Below are positions 5,873 to 8,642 of a stretch of DNA of 8,642 nt, one piece after another. Position 1 is the stretch's first letter. Each line of letters begins with the position of its first letter. Position numbers and translations under genes: made by a program. The stretch covers positions 1-8,642 of the forward strand of contig JABFST010000367.1 in the NCBI GenBank assembly GCA_013140465.1, in the 5' to 3' direction. This DNA is from Methylococcaceae bacterium (GTDB taxonomy: Bacteria; Pseudomonadota; Gammaproteobacteria; Methylococcales; Methylomonadaceae). Under the pieces are notes generated by a model. The model saw nothing but the letters and a program-made list of their open reading frames with translations, was not told the DNA's origin and did not search any database.

Positions 5873-8065
5873 ATGAACACCTACACCAACAAGCTGTTAG
5901 CAAACTTAAAGTACGATATTCCCGCCGCTGTTGCGGTGTTTTTGGTCAGCATCCCCTTGTGCTTAGGCATTGCCCTGGCCTCCGGCACGCCGCTGTTTTC
6001 GGGTTTGATTGCCGGGATTATCAGCGGCGTGGTTGTTTCCCCCCTTAGTAATTCGGCCTTAGGCATCAGCGGGCCAACAGCCGGGCTGGCGGTGATCGTA
6101 TTAACAGCCATAGAACGCTTGGGCTTTAACGGTTTTTTACTGGCCTTGGTGTTGGCGGGTGGCATACAAATCTTGTTGGGCATCTTTCGGGCTGGGGTTG
6201 TCGCCTATTATTTTCCGTCATCAGTGGTCAACGGTATGTTGTCGGGCATGGGGATTATTTTAGTGCTTAAGCAAATTCCCCACGCTATCGGTTATGACCG
6301 CGATTACGAAGGCGATAGCAGTTTTTTCCAAACCGACAATTATTCGTCGTTTTCTGAACTCGTCAACATGCTGCCTTACAGTTCACCCACTGCAATGGTG
6401 ATTTCGACACTGTCATTGGCTATCTTAATTTTATGGGAACAGCCGTTTATGAAACGGTTACGGTTTTTTCAGCTGTTTCAGGGCGTGCTGATAGCCATCG
6501 TCACTGGGGTGTTGATTAACCAAAGCTTGGTGGCTGCTTATCCGCAATGGGCGTTAACAGGCAATCATTTGGTCATGCTACCCGTACTGCAAAATGCGGG
6601 GGATTTGATCCAACAACTACACTTCCCTGATTTTGCGCTGTTAGGCAATCCTGCCGTTTATCTGACGGCCCTAACCTTGGCGGTGGTTGCCAGTTTAAAG
6701 ACGCTGTTGTCTTTAGAAGCCGTCGATAAAACCGATGTGTACAAACGCGTCACTTCCGCCAACCGGGAACTGATCGTACAAGGCATAGCCAATGCCTGTA
6801 GCGGTTTGCTGGGCGGCTTGCCGCTGGCACAAGTGATTGTGCGCAGTTCGATCAATATCCAGTCGGGTGCGCGTACTAAAATGTCCGGCATTATCTGTGG
6901 ATTTTTGATGCTGTTTGCGGTGATTTTAATCCCCACCCTGCTTAATGAAATCCCCTTGGCTAGTTTGGCTAGCGTGCTGATTGTGGTCGGTTATCGTCTG
7001 ACCCGCCCGAAAATCTTTAAGACCATGTATCAAGCGGGACCTTACCATTTCATCCCATTTTGCGTGACTATTTTAGGCATGGTGTTGACCGACTTGCTGG
7101 TTGGTTTGGCGATAGGCTTGGCAGTGGCTTTGTTGTCGATTTTGCTGGAAAACTACAAAAGCGCGTTTTATTTTAACGAGGCGCATATCGGCAATAAAAC
7201 CATCTTGCGCTTATCAGAACATGTGTCGTTTTTAAACAAAGCCAACATCCAAAAAACCTTTGAACAATTGCCGGACTACTCAGAGGTGATTATTGATGCC
7301 ACGCGGTCTAAATATATTGATTACGATGTCTATGAAATTATTGAAAATTTTAAGATAGAAGCGCAACGCAAACACATTAAGCTGACGCTGGAAAACATGC
7401 GCGGCTATGGCGTGCTTAAGCCTATTGAAAACGCCCGCGCCCCCAGCTACGACACCCAACAAGCACTCACCCCCGCACAAGTGTTGGCTGTGCTGAAAGA
7501 AGGCAATGACCGTTTTGTGAACAACTTAAAGTCCAACCGCAATTTGCTGGAGCAAATCAACGACACCCGCCAAGGGCAGTTTCCTATTGCGATTATTTTA
7601 AGCTGCATGGATTCGCGCACTTCGGTTGAACTCATTTTCGACCAAGGCTTAGGGGATGTGTTCAGTGCGCGGGTAGCGGGCAATGTCGTGAATGACGACA
7701 TTTTGGGCAGTATGGAATATGCTTGCCATGTAGCGGGATCTAAGCTGATAGTGGTGTTGGGGCATAGCCATTGCGGTGCTATTAAAGGGGCTTGCGCACA
7801 CGTCAAGCTAGACCATTTAAGCGGACTGCTGGATAAAATCCAACCCGCAGTCAACGCCGTTAGCCAGAAACACGGTTGTGCCGTCACCGCCGACAACGAC
7901 AAGCTAGTACAACAAGTGGCGGACAAAAACGTGCAATTGGCGGTGCGGCAAATCCCCGCGCAAAGCCCTGTGCTGGCGGCGTTGGTGGCGAGCGGCGATT
8001 GCGCGATAGTAGGCGCAATGTATGACATTGAAACCGGAAAAGTGACGTTTTATGACCCCGCATAG
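5873..8065 (+). CDS. SulP transporter fused to beta-carbonic anhydrase
   Basis: The product has 730 residues. A SulP membrane domain (about 1-430) begins with DIPAAVAVFLVSIPLCLGIA and contains SGPTAGL. A STAS-like domain follows (about 440-515, VSFLNKANIQ and VIIDAT), then a short linker, then a complete beta-class carbonic anhydrase from about 531 to the end. The zinc-site residues are all present: C578 and D580 with R582 in CMDSR, and H631 and C634 in GHSHCG. ARVAGN and the ending YDIETGKVTFYDPA also fit the family. SulP-carbonic anhydrase fusions are a known type, proposed to take up bicarbonate and interconvert it with CO2 at the membrane. The protein is clearly paralogous to the SulP upstream. 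One oddity is Lys at 276 in ASLKTLLSLE where the neighbour has Glu 281. No good ribosome binding site precedes the ATG, which suggests translation depends partly on coupling or a leader. A MITE-like element starts right after the stop. Confidence 0.95.
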   Translation: MNTYTNKLLANLKYDIPAAVAVFLVSIPLCLGIALASGTPLFSGLIAGIISGVVVSPLSNSALGISGPTAGLAVIVLTAIERLGFNGFLLALVLAGGIQILLGIFRAGVVAYYFPSSVVNGMLSGMGIILVLKQIPHAIGYDRDYEGDSSFFQTDNYSSFSELVNMLPYSSPTAMVISTLSLAILILWEQPFMKRLRFFQLFQGVLIAIVTGVLINQSLVAAYPQWALTGNHLVMLPVLQNAGDLIQQLHFPDFALLGNPAVYLTALTLAVVASLKTLLSLEAVDKTDVYKRVTSANRELIVQGIANACSGLLGGLPLAQVIVRSSINIQSGARTKMSGIICGFLMLFAVILIPTLLNEIPLASLASVLIVVGYRLTRPKIFKTMYQAGPYHFIPFCVTILGMVLTDLLVGLAIGLAVALLSILLENYKSAFYFNEAHIGNKTILRLSEHVSFLNKANIQKTFEQLPDYSEVIIDATRSKYIDYDVYEIIENFKIEAQRKHIKLTLENMRGYGVLKPIENARAPSYDTQQALTPAQVLAVLKEGNDRFVNNLKSNRNLLEQINDTRQGQFPIAIILSCMDSRTSVELIFDQGLGDVFSARVAGNVVNDDILGSMEYACHVAGSKLIVVLGHSHCGAIKGACAHVKLDHLSGLLDKIQPAVNAVSQKHGCAVTADNDKLVQQVADKNVQLAVRQIPAQSPVLAALVASGDCAIVGAMYDIETGKVTFYDPA

Positions 8066-8099
8066 GGTAACTATTCAGAGCGACTTCTAATAAGTCAAA

Positions 8100-8145
8100 T
8101 TTACCGTAGGCTGAGCGGAGTCTTTACCGTAGGCTGAGCGGAGTC
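8100..8145. repeat. two tandem 23-bp repeats
   Basis: 8100-8122 and 8123-8145 are identical and directly adjacent (TTTACCGTAGGCTGAGCGGA plus GTC). The second copy runs into the left arm of the hairpin at 8133-8150, so the first copy is a duplicated piece of that arm. Confidence 0.95.
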
Positions 8146-8178
8146 GAAGCCGGTTTGTTCGCTTCGACTCCGCTCAGC
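8133..8178. repeat. 18-bp perfect hairpin
   Basis: 8133-8150 and 8161-8178 are perfect inverted complements with a 10-base loop. The pairing extends outwards to 24-base arms (8127-8150 and 8161-8184) with two mismatches. It lies 68 bases after the carbonic anhydrase gene stop and could slow polymerase or protect the mRNA 3' end. There is no T-run after it, so it is not a standard intrinsic terminator. Similar GCTGAGCGGAGTCGAAG-type palindromes occur as dispersed repeats in other bacteria (from memory, not searched). Confidence 0.9.
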
Positions 8179-8269
8179 GAACGGCTGTTCCGCTCAGCGA
8201 ACGGCTGTTCCGCTCAGCTAACGGCTGTTCCGCTCAGCGAACGGCTGTTCCGCTCAGCGAACGGCTGTT
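8170..8269. repeat. five tandem copies of a 20-bp unit
   Basis: The unit CCGCTCAGCGAACGGCTGTT repeats at 8170, 8190, 8210, 8230 and 8250 without spacers. All copies are identical except the third, which has T for G at 8219. Each unit can form a small hairpin, CAGC-GAACG-GCTG, and the single substitution falls in its loop. The first copy overlaps the right arm of the hairpin ending at 8178. Confidence 0.97.
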
Positions 8270-8337
8270 GTGCCCCGGATGCTGAATAGTTACCGCATAG
8301 GCAACACTTGCGGCAAAAAACCCGCATTTCCTACCGT

Positions 8338-8352
8338 AACCCTTGGTTTTTT
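8338..8352 (+). terminator. weak terminator-like site after the transporter pair
   Basis: A 4-bp stem AACC/GGTT with a short loop runs into six T (8347-8352). The stem is too short for confidence. It is noted because no better intrinsic terminator was found between 8066 and 8400. The stem TGCGG/CCGCA at 8309-8326 lies just upstream but lacks a T-run. Confidence 0.2.
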
Positions 8353-8407
8353 GTCGGATAGCCCAGGAATATGGATTTTCTCTAGCGATGCCTAGGCGGT
8401 TTATGAA

Positions 8408-8413
8408 TATAAT
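8408..8413 (+). promoter_or_regulatory. perfect -10 box, candidate promoter of the exported-protein gene
   Basis: TATAAT matches the sigma70 -10 consensus exactly, about 155 bases before the ATG at 8568. No recognisable -35 lies 16-18 bases upstream, so an activator or a different promoter type may be needed. A transcript from here would carry the palindromic element at 8443-8533 in its leader. Confidence 0.4.
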
Positions 8414-8442
8414 GCGTTTGGCCTTGCCATCACAACATAACC

Positions 8443-8533
8443 TTAACTTCTCATTAGTAGTAGTCAATAGCGTCAGACCTGCGAGGTTTTTTATACCTCG
8501 CAGGTCTTTATCCTATGATTAATGAGAAGTTAC
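8443..8533. mobile_element. about 91-bp palindromic MITE-like element
   Basis: The outer arms TAACTTCTCATTA (8444-8456) and TAATGAGAAGTTA (8520-8532) are perfect 13-bp inverted repeats. Inside is a second perfect 13-bp hairpin, 8475-8487 with 8495-8507, loop TTTTTAT. ACATAACC flanks the element on both sides (8435-8442 and 8534-8541), each one base from the inverted repeat, as expected for an 8-bp target duplication. The right copy lies in an ATAAC-rich stretch, so chance is not fully excluded. It sits between the -10 box at 8408 and the next gene and would fold strongly in that leader. The inner hairpin could also act as a terminator. Confidence 0.7.
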
Positions 8534-8554
8534 ACATAACCATAACAATAACCC

Positions 8555-8560
8555 GAGGAA
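8555..8560 (+). promoter_or_regulatory. ribosome binding site of the exported-protein gene
   Basis: GAGGAA stands seven bases before the ATG at 8568, a near-ideal Shine-Dalgarno sequence. It is what makes the short truncated reading frame downstream credible. Confidence 0.8.
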
Positions 8561-8567
8561 CGCATTC

Positions 8568-8642
8568 ATGAGCAACACCACATTATCCGCCTTATTTTTC
8601 GCTGTTGCCGCCTTCGCCTTTAACCCCGCACAAGCCGCAGAA
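8568..8642 (+). CDS. 5' end of a gene for an exported protein (cut by the window end)
   Basis: Only 25 codons are visible: MSNTTLSALFFAVAAFAFNP followed by AQAAE. This reads as a Sec signal peptide with a short polar start, a hydrophobic core (about residues 6-18) and an AQA-A type signal peptidase I site near residues 21-24. There is no lipobox cysteine, so the product is probably periplasmic, secreted or outer membrane rather than a lipoprotein. The n-region lacks a clear positive charge, a small oddity. The strong ribosome binding site supports the start. The mature protein lies beyond the window, so function cannot be assigned. Confidence 0.75.
   Translation, partial: MSNTTLSALFFAVAAFAFNPAQAAE

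Larger units (their letters stand above)
8066..8294. mobile_element. 229-bp MITE-like element with 13-bp perfect terminal inverted repeats
   Basis: The ends GGTAACTATTCAG (8066-8078) and CTGAATAGTTACC (8282-8294) are perfect inverted complements. GCATAG immediately flanks both sides (8060-8065 and 8295-8300). The flanking match extends to CCGCATAGG (8058-8066 and 8293-8301) if the element boundary is shifted, so the target duplication is 6 to 9 bases. The left GCATAG is the last Ala codon plus the TAG stop of the carbonic anhydrase fusion gene, so insertion left that gene intact. No transposase is encoded; a non-autonomous element moved in trans is the simplest reading. The interior holds a long hairpin and two tandem arrays, listed separately. 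Confidence 0.8.

Noticed and set aside
7447..8028. Leftward open frame of 193 codons opposite the carbonic anhydrase domain
   Set aside because: The sense strand encodes an intact beta-carbonic anhydrase with all zinc-site residues; the antisense product has no recognisable features.
8133..8178. Intrinsic terminator for the transporter operon
   Set aside because: The hairpin is strong but no T-run follows; it is better explained as part of the inserted repeat element.
8100..8269. Possible CRISPR array
   Set aside because: The units are directly adjacent with no unique spacers and no cas genes nearby; these are simple tandem repeats.
8234..8467. Leftward open frame of 77 codons
   Set aside because: It runs through the 20-bp array and both repeat regions, has no family motif, and its composition follows the repeats.

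Overview
The window looks like part of a gammaproteobacterial chromosome. Base composition is intermediate, genes are dense, there are SulP-type bicarbonate transporters, and the gaps hold many palindromic repeats, as in methanotrophs or sulfur oxidisers. That placement is inference only; no ribosomal or taxonomic marker gene is present.

Layout. (1) 1-194 is non-coding. It holds a 69-bp direct copy of the tail of the neighbouring gene and a long palindrome. (2) 4018 to 195, leftward, is a two-gene operon with a 4-base ATGA overlap. The first gene encodes a compact AAA/P-loop ATPase (381 aa). The second encodes a large P-loop protein (893 aa) with a winged-helix segment and a helical/TPR C-terminal half. 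Its function is not recognised; a sensor/signalling or defence-type role is possible but unproven. (3) 4019-4205 is a divergent intergenic region with candidate promoters in both directions and a dyad near the ATPase start. (4) 4206-8065, rightward, is a pair of paralogous SulP anion transporters. The first is a plain SulP (531 aa). The second is a SulP fused to a complete beta-class carbonic anhydrase (730 aa). Together they probably form an inorganic-carbon uptake and CO2/bicarbonate interconversion module. (5) 8066-8567 is a non-coding region of 502 bases. It contains two MITE-like elements with perfect 13-bp terminal inverted repeats and flanking direct repeats; the first has inner tandem amplifications. 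A perfect -10 box lies between them. (6) 8568-8642 is the start of a new rightward gene for an exported protein, cut by the window edge.

The most distinctive features are three. A 229-bp MITE-like element begins at the base after the stop codon of the SulP-carbonic anhydrase gene, and its putative target duplication is that gene's last codon plus stop. Both arms of the palindrome inside that element have been tandemly amplified. The carbonic anhydrase-fused transporter has Lys where its neighbour has Glu at a membrane position thought to matter in SulP/SLC26 transport. The two-ATPase operon is the best candidate for an undescribed system, but nothing here proves its function.
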